The notes under the pieces are model-generated. The model did no database searches. It worked only from the letters and a program-made list of their open reading frames with translations, and was not told the origin of the DNA. This document shows, one piece after another, positions 5,629-12,170 of a stretch of 13,519 nucleotides of DNA; position 1 is the stretch's first letter; each line of letters begins with the position of its first letter. The stretch lies in NCBI GenBank assembly GCA_964458485.1, contig CAYWJA010000040.1, forward strand, positions 1-13,519, read 5' to 3'. A program made the translations under genes and the position numbers. Origin of the DNA: CAYWJA01 sp964458485 (GTDB lineage: Bacteria > Patescibacteriota > Gracilibacteria > UM-FILTER-43-11).

Positions 5629-7509
5629 TTAAAGGTTTTCGGAAGCGCACTGCTTCTTAGCTCCCTCAATAGCACTTTTTCCACTTTTGTTAACACGTCT
5701 TTTAGTTCTGACTAAATGGTCATCCAGATCCTTAAGGTATTTTTTCATACTGCTAATATCAGTTTTTTTATCTTGTGCATTAACCCATAACTCCAAATAA
5801 ACCTTCTCTGCCTGTAAATATTCTTTATATCTTTTTAGTGCACTCTCCTCAAGATCCCACCATTTACCCAATGCTTTATCAGCTTCATTTGTATATTCAT
5901 TGGTTTTGACCTGCTGTTCGACTGGAATTACATCTAAAAAGCTAATAATTTCCTGTTCTGTTTTATAAAAATTAACAGTGTTACCTAAATGTGTCATTTT
6001 AGTTAATTTATTTGCCAGGTTTTTATTAATGTCTTTTTGTGCAGGTGTTTGTTTATTGACAGCAGTGGTGGCTTTTTTATTAATGGCATCATATTCTTTT
6101 TTGGCTGCCTTTGCCTTTGTTAGAAGAATTTCATATTCTTTTTTTGAATTAGCCATATTGACAAAGGCCTGATCTTTCATTGTAAGTGCTAAACCCTGTT
6201 TTATTTTAGCCTGTATATCATTTGCAACAGAAATTTCTTTTGCAGCATCATAAGTATCCTGAAAATTTGCAATTAATGAACTAAGTGTTTCTTGCTCAGA
6301 TAAAGATTTTGCAAGCGCAGCCTCATCTAAATTGGATATTTTTGCAATTACTTTACAATCATCTTTGCCTAGCTCAACACTGCTAAAACCTGCAGTAATC
6401 CCCACGTTACTATTCTCCGCAGTTTTAATTATAATTTTAGAGATTTCTGCCCTATTTAATATTTTTCCTGGCTTAAATGTACCATCACCGTATCCTGTAA
6501 GAATTTTATGGTAAGACAAAGTTTCTACATAGGGATAAAACCAATCACTTACTTTAACATCAGGGAAAGATAGTTTAGTTGGCTTGATAAGATCAAGCTC
6601 AAAGGCATTTACAATAATTTTTGCAGCTTGCCCACGTGTTACTTTATCATCTACCCCGAATGTCCCATTAGCATACCCACCAACCCAACCTTTTTGACTT
6701 GCCGCATGTATACATCTTAAAAAAGGGTTATCATCTTTAATATCAGAAAATGCAAGGGTTCGGTTAAAGGATTTTATATTAAGCCCAGTCGCATTACAGG
6801 CAATTTTCATCATTTGCCCGCGTGTTACCGGATCGCCAGGACCGAATTTACCATTTTTATAACCGGAAATAACACCACGCTTACGCAATTTATTAATAGG
6901 CTTATAGAACCATGCTTTTTCAGATACATCACTAAATTTTACGATAGGTTGTTTTAATACTTTTTTTGGGATCGATTTTTTTTCTAAAACCGGTTGATTC
7001 CATACCTGATAATCATAAGTACGATCTTCAGCAAATGCCTTACCCTTAGGGCCAAGTAATGTAGTCTCTTTGATACTTGTAGTAGTTTTTTCTACTTTCT
7101 TTTCATTAACGCCCTCAACAATATAAACAGTTACATCTGGTGCAAATTTTCCACTTGATTCAACCTTAACCATATATTGATTAACCTGATTTTGAATCAG
7201 GGCGACTTCAATTCTGAAATTACCAGAGCTGTCTGCAGTAGTAGGTGGCAAATCATAAGGCCCGCCCATAGCAGTTACTTTTGCATTTGGCAAAGTAATC
7301 CCCGAAATTACATAAGTATCAGCATCTACTTTGGATGGAATATTTTCAATTATAGGAGCATTTAATGCGTTACTACCCTGAGGCGACGTGACAATTTTAG
7401 ATTCAGTAAAACTCTGCCAATCCGTAGCGGACACACTGGCAGCATGAAGAAGTATTATAATAAAAACAGCGCCGAACAAAGTGGCAATGGTATTTTTATA
7501 TTTAAGCAT
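5629..7509 (-). CDS. Secreted SLH protein with helical C-terminal tail
   Basis: 626 residues. The signal peptide covers about 1-28 (cut near SVSA/TD). Residues 50-132 look like a beta-sandwich that resembles bacterial Ig-like or carboxypeptidase-regulatory domains (PKVDADTYVISG region, then DSSGNFRIEV). A disordered stretch follows, then three SLH repeats at about 192-243, 254-305 and 314-365 with the cores ISGYKNGKFGP, VGGYANGTFGV and LTGYGDGTFKP. Residues 385-620 are predicted long helices rich in Lys, Ala, Glu and Asn, likely coiled coil. SLH repeats bind cell-wall polymers, so this is probably an S-layer or surface protein displaying a helical stalk. The SLH triplet sits mid-protein, not at an end as is more common. 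The start is supported by the signal peptide and a promoter 25 nt upstream. Confidence 0.85.
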   Translation of the reverse strand: MLKYKNTIATLFGAVFIIILLHAASVSATDWQSFTESKIVTSPQGSNALNAPIIENIPSKVDADTYVISGITLPNAKVTAMGGPYDLPPTTADSSGNFRIEVALIQNQVNQYMVKVESSGKFAPDVTVYIVEGVNEKKVEKTTTSIKETTLLGPKGKAFAEDRTYDYQVWNQPVLEKKSIPKKVLKQPIVKFSDVSEKAWFYKPINKLRKRGVISGYKNGKFGPGDPVTRGQMMKIACNATGLNIKSFNRTLAFSDIKDDNPFLRCIHAASQKGWVGGYANGTFGVDDKVTRGQAAKIIVNAFELDLIKPTKLSFPDVKVSDWFYPYVETLSYHKILTGYGDGTFKPGKILNRAEISKIIIKTAENSNVGITAGFSSVELGKDDCKVIAKISNLDEAALAKSLSEQETLSSLIANFQDTYDAAKEISVANDIQAKIKQGLALTMKDQAFVNMANSKKEYEILLTKAKAAKKEYDAINKKATTAVNKQTPAQKDINKNLANKLTKMTHLGNTVNFYKTEQEIISFLDVIPVEQQVKTNEYTNEADKALGKWWDLEESALKRYKEYLQAEKVYLELWVNAQDKKTDISSMKKYLKDLDDHLVRTKRRVNKSGKSAIEGAKKQCASENL

Positions 7510-7534
7510 ATTTTTGTATTTATTTTTCGATCAT

Positions 7535-7564
7535 AAAATAGCATAAAATAATACCATTCTGCAA
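7535..7564 (-). promoter_or_regulatory. Candidate promoter of the 626-residue SLH gene
   Basis: On the minus strand, TTGCAG (7559-7564), an 18-nt spacer ending in an extended -10 TG, and TATTTT (7535-7540). The -10 ends 25 nt before the ATG at 7509. It lies in the 80-bp gap after the 144-residue gene, so the SLH gene can be transcribed on its own. Confidence 0.45.
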
Positions 7565-7589
7565 TCTAGATAGGATATTGTTATTTAAA

Positions 7590-8024
7590 TTATAATTGCC
7601 TTCCGACTATAATAGTTCTTACAGATTTATCCGGCGCTAATATGATATTCGCATCAACCCAGTCTTTTTCGTACTTTTTTTTATTAACACCTTCAACTTT
7701 ATACCCAAGTTTTACCAGGTAATCTTTAATCTGATTGGCAAAGCTTAAAGCTTCCGTATCACCATCAATTACACTTACCTCAATTGCCTTACTTTTATCT
7801 TTATGTAAAACACTATTGAATTGATTAAAGGTGTCTTGGGTCATATTGCGCGGTGGCTTAACGGCTTTGGTCTGACTGACGGGTTCTGGTACTGATGATT
7901 TATTGCCTACAAAAGATACAGCTTCAGATATAAATGCAATTACAATAATTGCAATCAAAAATCTTAAAACCCATCTGAATAATACTGATTTTTTATATAA
8001 TTTTGTTATTGGACAATTTTTCAT
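7590..8024 (-). CDS. Small single-pass membrane protein, function unknown
   Basis: 144 residues. A basic N terminus (KLYKKS) and one membrane helix (about 17-41) precede a short proline-containing linker (about 45-60). A soluble domain of about 65 residues follows, containing VSVIDGDTEALSFANQIKDYL and ending in NIILAPDKSVRTIIVGRQ. The orientation would put the soluble part outside. The alpha/beta pattern with a conserved-looking GDTEALSFANQI resembles the small LytR C-terminal type modules of envelope proteins, but the match is weak and I would not name a function. It follows the phzF-like pseudogene by 17 nt. An AAAGGAGA lies inside the end of that pseudogene, about 21 nt before the ATG, which is too far for normal use. 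The SLH gene follows on the same strand. Confidence 0.75.
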   Translation of the reverse strand: MKNCPITKLYKKSVLFRWVLRFLIAIIVIAFISEAVSFVGNKSSVPEPVSQTKAVKPPRNMTQDTFNQFNSVLHKDKSKAIEVSVIDGDTEALSFANQIKDYLVKLGYKVEGVNKKKYEKDWVDANIILAPDKSVRTIIVGRQL

Positions 8025-8041
8025 AACTTTATTATTATTTA

Positions 8042-8419
8042 TTATCTCCTTTTAAGGCTTTCCATCACTTTTATCGCCATTTCACGTGCATCAAGAGCTT
8101 TTTGCCAACCTGCATCTGTTTTTTGTAGAACACGAGAAGCTTTTGCTATTGCTTTTTTAGCGTAGACATAAATCGCTGCAATAGTAGCATGCCCACATAA
8201 TGGCACTTCTGTTGTGGGTGTAAAAAATCTAATTCTTACATCATGATCATCTTCTTCTGGTAATGAGATGAATGCAGTTTCAGAGCAATTCATCTCTCGG
8301 GCGATTTTTTGCATTTACTCTTCAGTAAGCCCATCGGTATTCGAAACTACGCCAGCTGGGTTACCGGTAAAAGGTTCTGTGGTAAATGAATCAACTTGAT
8401 ATAAGCGATGTATGTCCAT
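8042..8419 (-). pseudogene. phzF-like isomerase pseudogene, stop codon and truncated
   Basis: Reading from an ATG at 8419 gives MDIHRLYQVDSFTTEPFTGN and then PAGVVSNTDGLTEE. A TAA stop at 8315-8317 is followed, in the same frame, by MQKIAREMNCSETAFI and RIRFFTPTTEVPLCGHATIA. Together these are the N-terminal part of the PhzF / PhzC family, including the SETAF catalytic Glu. The family normally has Gln at the stop position (CAA), so one C-to-T change would explain the stop. About 80 residues match. The C-terminal 40 residues (from about KKAIAKASRVLQKTD to ESLKRR) do not look like PhzF, and the second domain is absent. A full protein has about 280-300 residues, so this is a relic with a foreign or scrambled tail. 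Re-initiation at the TAAATG junction could give a 90-residue peptide, but not a working enzyme. The ATG is 10 nt past the KilA-N stop. Confidence 0.85.
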
Positions 8420-8428
8420 ATTAATTTT

Positions 8429-9247
8429 TTATAACATTTTTTTTATACTAGAATTTCCCGTAAGTGATTTCATCTGAATAATAGCTATTTTATTAAGCTT
8501 ATCAAGTCTTTCTTTTTGAGATAGTCTTTGCCTGATAAATTCAGCGTTTATACTTTCCAGCCCCGCCAGGCAAACAAGCTGAGTTACATTTGCGAAATCT
8601 CGAATATTTCCTTTTTTATCCGAATTTTCGCTTCTCCATTTTTTTGCTGTTATCCCAAACAAAGCAACATTTAAAACATCAGCTTCATCTGCGTAAATAA
8701 AGTTTTTTTGACTTACGGATATACGCGGAGGAATAAGATTTTCTTTTACAGCATCTGTGTGCACTTTATAATTTACTTTAGTCAGAATTCGTTTTGCATT
8801 CCATACAAGCTCTTTTCTTTTATTTTCTTCCTCTTTAAGTCTTTGGAATTCTTTAATCAAATATAATTTAAACTCTGCGGAAATCCACGATGCGAATTCG
8901 AAAGCAATATCTTTGTGGGCGTAGGTGCCACCACCACGACCTTGTTTAGAAATTATTCCAATGGAATTCACGCCTTGAATCCAGCGTTTTGGTGTCATTA
9001 CGAAGGCATTGAACCCTGCTTGTGATTTAAACCCGTCGAATTCGACGGGTTTAAAATTAGGATTATTTATTTTTTCCCATAAACCTAAAAATTCAAGAGT
9101 ATCCTTATTTCTCATCCAATTTTTTACAACATCATCTGACCTTTTTATATCTTTATGGCGTGCAATGTCGGTAAGAGAAATAAAATCAATTTCTTTTTTA
9201 GAAAAAATTACAATATTTATACCATTAATATTAATTCTTGATTCCAT
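8429..9247 (-). CDS. KilA-N domain protein
   Basis: 272 residues from the ATG at 9247. Residues 22-140 are a KilA-N domain of the bacterial type: FISLTDIARHKDIKRSDDVV, WMRNKDTLEFLGLWEKINNPNF, KPVEFDGFKSQAGFN, then GGGTYAHKDIAFEFASWISA and EFKLYLIKEFQRLKEEE. The C-terminal half (VHTDAVKENLIPP, ADVLNVALFGITAKKWRSEN, GNIRDFA, LAGLESINAEFI) is the usual companion region. KilA-N domains were defined in phage and virus DNA-binding proteins. This bacterial form is widespread and of unknown role, sometimes linked to toxins, phage or defence islands. An in-frame ATG at 9298 would add 17 residues, but it lies upstream of the predicted transcription start, and the conserved family begins at MESRININ, so 9247 is preferred. 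Its promoter shares an operator module with the RhuM-Fic gene. Confidence 0.9.
   Translation of the reverse strand: MESRININGINIVIFSKKEIDFISLTDIARHKDIKRSDDVVKNWMRNKDTLEFLGLWEKINNPNFKPVEFDGFKSQAGFNAFVMTPKRWIQGVNSIGIISKQGRGGGTYAHKDIAFEFASWISAEFKLYLIKEFQRLKEEENKRKELVWNAKRILTKVNYKVHTDAVKENLIPPRISVSQKNFIYADEADVLNVALFGITAKKWRSENSDKKGNIRDFANVTQLVCLAGLESINAEFIRQRLSQKERLDKLNKIAIIQMKSLTGNSSIKKML
9026..9055. repeat. 30-bp perfect palindrome within the KilA-N gene
   Basis: The 30 bases are their own reverse complement, with centre GTCGAATTCGAC flanked by CCC/GGG and TTTAAA ends. It encodes FKPVEFDGFK, which is a conserved family motif, so amino-acid constraint explains much of it. Only the codon choice makes it a perfect palindrome. 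Confidence 0.85.
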
Positions 9248-9276
9248 AATAAAAAACGTTAAGCTAATATAGCTTA

Positions 9277-9305
9277 AGTATAGTAAACATTTGTTCACTA
9301 GTCAA
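9277..9305 (-). promoter_or_regulatory. KilA-N promoter with operator palindrome in the spacer
   Basis: On the minus strand, TTGACT (9300-9305), a 17-nt spacer and TATACT (9277-9282). On that strand the 20-mer TAGTGAACAAATGTTTACTA at 9281-9300 is a near-palindrome filling the spacer. The -10 ends 29 nt before the ATG at 9247. The site and spacing are repeated before the RhuM-Fic gene. Confidence 0.7.
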
Positions 9306-9326
9306 AGGAAAGCGTATAAAGCGGTT
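9281..9326. repeat. Copy 1 of a shared 46-bp upstream module
   Basis: This interval matches 11567-11612 with 6 mismatches in 46 and no gaps. It runs from the operator palindrome through the -35 box and 21 bases upstream (GTCAAAGGAAA, then CGTATA and GTT). It lies in the same position and orientation relative to its minus-strand gene as copy 2 does. Confidence 0.9.
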
Positions 9327-9392
9327 GTTATAAGAAATATTTATTTAAATATCGCTTTTATCCATTGTATTCCTATACTTAGATTATTTTTT

Positions 9393-9421
9393 TGGACAAT
9401 ACATTCATTATATGATATAAT
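9393..9421 (+). promoter_or_regulatory. Promoter of the methyltransferase gene
   Basis: TGGACA (9393-9398), a 17-nt spacer and TATAAT (9416-9421), with an extended -10 TG at 9413-9414. The -10 ends 25 nt before the ATG at 9447. The rest of the gap between the KilA-N module and this promoter (9327-9392) is AT-rich and shows no gene. Confidence 0.6.
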
Positions 9422-9446
9422 TAAAGGATAACTATATTAATTTTTT

Positions 9447-10505
9447 ATGAACCTAGCAGAAGAACATGAAGTGCCTGAGCATGGTTATGGTATGGGCTAT
9501 CAGGAAAGTGTAGCCATTGAATGTAGAAGTCTTTTTGGAATGGAGCCAGATGAATTTTACCGGAGGCAGGTAGGATTAGTTTTAGACGATATACCGGATA
9601 GCCTTTATGGTGATTCTAAAGAGCTAAAATCGAGAAAATTTAGGTTTAGACAATTGTTAGATAGAATTAAGCTTCATAAAAAAGCTAGAAAAGCAGGCAT
9701 GCGAATGACCGATAAATGTGACTTAGACTTAGGCTCTGGCAAAAGGGTATTAGATTTGGCTGCTGGGGAAGGCGATACAAGCAGATATCTAGCAACTACT
9801 GGCGCAACTGTTGAATCAAGGGATATTGAACCTTTTTTAGTAGGTAGGGGGAAAGAAAAAGATGCTGAAGTAAGGAAAGGTGTTGAGCCATCTGAAGAAG
9901 TTGTTAATGAGATAAGAAAGAATGCTAATAGAGTGCTTGGAGATGTTAATTATGCACATGGTGATTATTCGAAGACAAAAGAGAGTGTAGGCGAAGGTGA
10001 TCAATTTGATGTAATCAGCTGTTTGAGTAGGTCATTTATATACCTTGGGGAGCGAGAAAATTACGTAAAAACCCTTAAGGATTTTCATGATTTATTAGTA
10101 CCAGGTGGTAAGGTTGTATTGCAATCGCGGGATAGAATTAAAAAACCTGCATATCCTTGGTCTGAAGAAATGGGGACGTCGGTTTGTCAAACTCCTGAAG
10201 GAAATTTTTGTATGACTGACGAGAGGTCTAAAACTAAATTTGTATGGGCAATGGATCAGGAAGATACAACTATGTCGGACGGGGTAGCACAAGGTATTGG
10301 CTCAAGATATTTAGAGTATTCTGATGGTAGTACTAAGGATTTAGGAAAAGTAGTTTGGGATGATCATATAACTTTATCAAATTTGGAAGGAATAGGAGAT
10401 ATGCTAAGAGAAGCTAGATTTATTAATTTAAAGTTAAAAGCAGAAAATCTTTCTAGTAATGAAACAGAGATTATGTATGCTATTGTTGCTGAAAAAGCTA
10501 AGTAG
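9447..10505 (+). CDS. SAM-dependent class I methyltransferase, substrate unknown
   Basis: 352 residues. Residues 1-95 form an N-terminal extension of unknown role (FYRRQVGLVLDDIPDSLYGD, then a basic KSRKFRFRQLLDRIKLHKKARKAG). The Rossmann-like methyltransferase fold begins at residue 100 with motif I VLDLAAGEG (101-109). Asp126 in VESRDIEP is the usual ribose-binding acid of motif II, FDVISCL (187-193) is motif IV, and LLVPGGKVVLQ (216-226) is motif VI. Between strands there is a long charged insert (about 134-165). No catalytic motif for DNA or RNA methylation (DPPY or NPPY) is present, so it is more likely a protein or small-molecule methyltransferase; that is inference. The gene stands alone on the plus strand between two minus-strand genes, 20 nt from the convergent RhuM-Fic stop, with no Shine-Dalgarno site near the ATG. 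Confidence 0.8.
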   Translation: MNLAEEHEVPEHGYGMGYQESVAIECRSLFGMEPDEFYRRQVGLVLDDIPDSLYGDSKELKSRKFRFRQLLDRIKLHKKARKAGMRMTDKCDLDLGSGKRVLDLAAGEGDTSRYLATTGATVESRDIEPFLVGRGKEKDAEVRKGVEPSEEVVNEIRKNANRVLGDVNYAHGDYSKTKESVGEGDQFDVISCLSRSFIYLGERENYVKTLKDFHDLLVPGGKVVLQSRDRIKKPAYPWSEEMGTSVCQTPEGNFCMTDERSKTKFVWAMDQEDTTMSDGVAQGIGSRYLEYSDGSTKDLGKVVWDDHITLSNLEGIGDMLREARFINLKLKAENLSSNETEIMYAIVAEKAK

Positions 10506-10524
10506 TATATTGTTATTTTTGATT

Positions 10525-11535
10525 TTATCTCTTTTTAAGAAATAACAAAACCAATCCAACCATTTTATCTTTATCTTTCGGCTTGCTTTCGGCGATCATT
10601 AAAGTAAGTGCTGTAAGGGCTTCGGGTGACATGCGTGTAACATCGAGTATTCCTGCTTTACGTAAAAACCATACAAAAGCAAAAGCTCCACTACGTTTGT
10701 TGCCATCTGTAAACGGATGATTTTTGATAATGAAGTAAATAAGGTGTGCTGCTTTTTCCTCCAAAGTAGGATAGGCGTCTTTGTTAAAAACGGATTGAAA
10801 CACATTTCCTATAATGCCAGCCAAACTGCCGGATGTCTTTTCTTGCGCAAAAAGTTCAGTTGCTTCCTTTTTCTTTATTAATACTTTTTTTAGCTCAGCT
10901 ATAGCCTTTACTAATTCCTCAGCTGTAAATTCAACCTGTTTTTTCCTTGCACCAGCCTTAGGTAAATCGGATTTATCGTAAGCATCCAAGGAAAACCAGG
11001 TATTTGCAAAAAGCTTGATAAGCTCCAAAACATCACTAGTACCAACTTTAGAATCAGCAGGTAATAGTTTTTTAACGCTATCAACAGCCTTCAGAAAATT
11101 TTTATAATTTTTATTAATCTGGGAAGGATTAATAGCGTAACCTTCGATGATATATTTTTTAATAATTGCATTAGCCCACCTTCTAAATTCAATAGCCCTT
11201 TTGGCTGATCTGGCCCTGTAGCCAACGGCTAAAATAATATCCAAATTGTAATATTCAATTTTACGACTAATGGTACGATTACCTTCCTTTTTTTGAACTG
11301 TTGCGAATTTTGCAACAGTTGGATTTTTAGCTATTTCTTTATCCTTAAAAATATTTGTAATATGCCTGGAAACATTTGATTTATTTATATTAAAAAGTTC
11401 GGCAATTTCATTAATATTTGCCCAGATAGTTTCTTGTTTATAATCGGCCTGGAGCATAATCGCCCCATTCTTTGCCTGATATACTATGATTTTACCTACC
11501 CGACTTTGGGTGTGGTCTTTTTTATTGGTAACCAT
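10525..11535 (-). CDS. RhuM-Fic/Doc fusion protein, possible toxin
   Basis: 336 residues. The N-terminal part (about 20-135) is the RhuM type: WANINEIAELFNINKSNVSRHITNIF, TVAKFATVQKKEGNRTISRK and YYNLDIILAVGYRARSAKRAIEFRRWAN. The C-terminal Fic/Doc domain (about 225-336) carries HPFTDGNKRSG with His273, Asp277, Asn279, Lys280 and Arg281. Most AMP-transferring Fic enzymes have GNGR here, while Doc toxins, which phosphorylate EF-Tu, have NKR. The GNKR form therefore leans towards Doc-like phosphotransfer, but this fusion class has no settled activity that I know of. I see no (S/T)xxxE(G/N) self-inhibition motif and no adjacent antitoxin gene; the RhuM half may hold it. The start at 11535 lies 27 nt after the promoter -10. 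The upstream module is shared with the KilA-N gene. Confidence 0.88.
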   Translation of the reverse strand: MVTNKKDHTQSRVGKIIVYQAKNGAIMLQADYKQETIWANINEIAELFNINKSNVSRHITNIFKDKEIAKNPTVAKFATVQKKEGNRTISRKIEYYNLDIILAVGYRARSAKRAIEFRRWANAIIKKYIIEGYAINPSQINKNYKNFLKAVDSVKKLLPADSKVGTSDVLELIKLFANTWFSLDAYDKSDLPKAGARKKQVEFTAEELVKAIAELKKVLIKKKEATELFAQEKTSGSLAGIIGNVFQSVFNKDAYPTLEEKAAHLIYFIIKNHPFTDGNKRSGAFAFVWFLRKAGILDVTRMSPEALTALTLMIAESKPKDKDKMVGLVLLFLKKR

Positions 11536-11562
11536 GTTTTTGAATTAAGAGGTAACATAAAC

Positions 11563-11591
11563 ATATTAGTGAAAATTTGTTCACTAGTCAA
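11563..11591 (-). promoter_or_regulatory. RhuM-Fic promoter with operator palindrome in the spacer
   Basis: On the minus strand, TTGACT (11586-11591), a 17-nt spacer and TAATAT (11563-11568). The 20-mer TAGTGAACAAATTTTCACTA (11567-11586) has 7-bp arms TAGTGAA/TTCACTA. The -10 ends 27 nt before the ATG. The design matches the KilA-N promoter. Confidence 0.7.
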
Positions 11592-11612
11592 AGGAAAACG
11601 TATAGAACAGTT
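11567..11612. repeat. Copy 2 of the shared 46-bp upstream module
   Basis: This interval matches 9281-9326 with 6 mismatches and no gap. Identity stops abruptly on both sides: the leaders and farther upstream regions of the two genes are unrelated. Confidence 0.9.
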
Positions 11613-11628
11613 AGTTGTCGGATATAAT

Positions 11629-12054
11629 TTAAAAACCTTTTGCTAAAAATATTTTTGATTTTTTCACTGCAATTTTACTGTTGATGTTATGCCAAGAGAT
11701 TTTATCTATGTCACAGAATTTAATCCATTTATATTCAGTATGTTCGTGGCTTAATTTTACATTTTGTTTACCGACCGACTTACATAGAAAAAATACTACG
11801 TATTTCGAGGGAGCCTCAATGTCCCAACGAGCGGTATGGATAGGTGAAATAACTTTAATTTTAAGACCAGTTTCTTCTAATATTTCACGATGCAAGCCAA
11901 ACTCAGGTTGATCATCTTCTTCGAGCCTACCACCAGGCAACATCCATGCTTCTTTAGTATATTTTTTGTTTATAGGTAGACTTAAAATCAAAAATTCCTC
12001 TCGTTTATTAACGATGACTCCATATTCTCCGACATTACATTTTAATCTTTTCAT
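11629..12054 (-). CDS. Nudix hydrolase, substrate unknown
   Basis: 141 residues, typical for a single-domain Nudix enzyme. The Nudix box runs from Gly42 to Leu64: G-RLEED-D-QPEFGLH-REILEETGL. It keeps the metal-binding REILEE core (Glu57, Glu60, Glu61). The first box Glu is Asp48, a mild substitution. WMLPGGRLEE before it is also standard. Nudix enzymes cleave nucleoside diphosphates linked to another group, and sequence alone does not give the substrate. The start is placed at the first ATG before the conserved GEYGVIVNKREEFLIL strand. No clear promoter or Shine-Dalgarno site is seen. The gene lies 116 bp downstream of the alaS stop on the same strand, so it may be read through from alaS. 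Confidence 0.88.
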   Translation of the reverse strand: MKRLKCNVGEYGVIVNKREEFLILSLPINKKYTKEAWMLPGGRLEEDDQPEFGLHREILEETGLKIKVISPIHTARWDIEAPSKYVVFFLCKSVGKQNVKLSHEHTEYKWIKFCDIDKISWHNINSKIAVKKSKIFLAKGF

Positions 12055-12108
12055 AATTGATAGGTTTTTATCTATTTCCTACAACGCTTGTGTTTTTATA
12101 CGAAATAT

Positions 12109-12138
12109 TTATTTCAAAATTGCCTTAATCCTCCCGCA
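12109..12138 (-). pseudogene. Relic duplicate of the alaS 3' end
   Basis: On the minus strand this stretch reads C-G-R-I-K-A-I-L-K-stop. The real alaS, 36-64 bp upstream on the same strand, ends G-I-R-R-I-K-A-I-L-K-stop. Over RIKAILK-stop the two differ only at synonymous positions (Arg, Ile, first Lys, Leu), so it descends from an alaS-like coding end and not from chance. No other part of the gene is recognisable. The remnant is not expected to be translated. Confidence 0.6.
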
Positions 12139-12145
12139 ATTTTGC

Positions 12146-12164
12146 GCCCTGAGCTCGTCGAAGG
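12146..12164. repeat. 19-bp GCCCTGAGCTCGTCGAAGG repeat-like word
   Basis: This word lies between the alaS stop and the alaS-tail relic. On the minus strand it resembles the CCTTCGACAAGCTCAGGGC sequence that I recall from repeats scattered in many environmental bacterial genomes. There is one copy here, so its repetitive nature cannot be confirmed from this window. Confidence 0.35.
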
Positions 12165-12170
12165 ACTACT

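Noticed and set aside
8042..8314. 90-residue protein as an intact small gene
   Set aside because: It is the middle of a PhzF-like domain that starts at 8419. Without the first strand and the second domain it cannot form the enzyme.
9248..9298. Longer KilA-N protein starting at the ATG at 9298
   Set aside because: That ATG is upstream of the predicted transcription start and overlaps the operator. The 17 extra residues are hydrophobic and unlike the family N terminus.
9331..12123. Similar AT-rich words (GAAATATTTATTT) at about 9335 and 12102
   Set aside because: They are short, AT-only and at unrelated positions relative to genes. Chance is likely in sequence of this composition.
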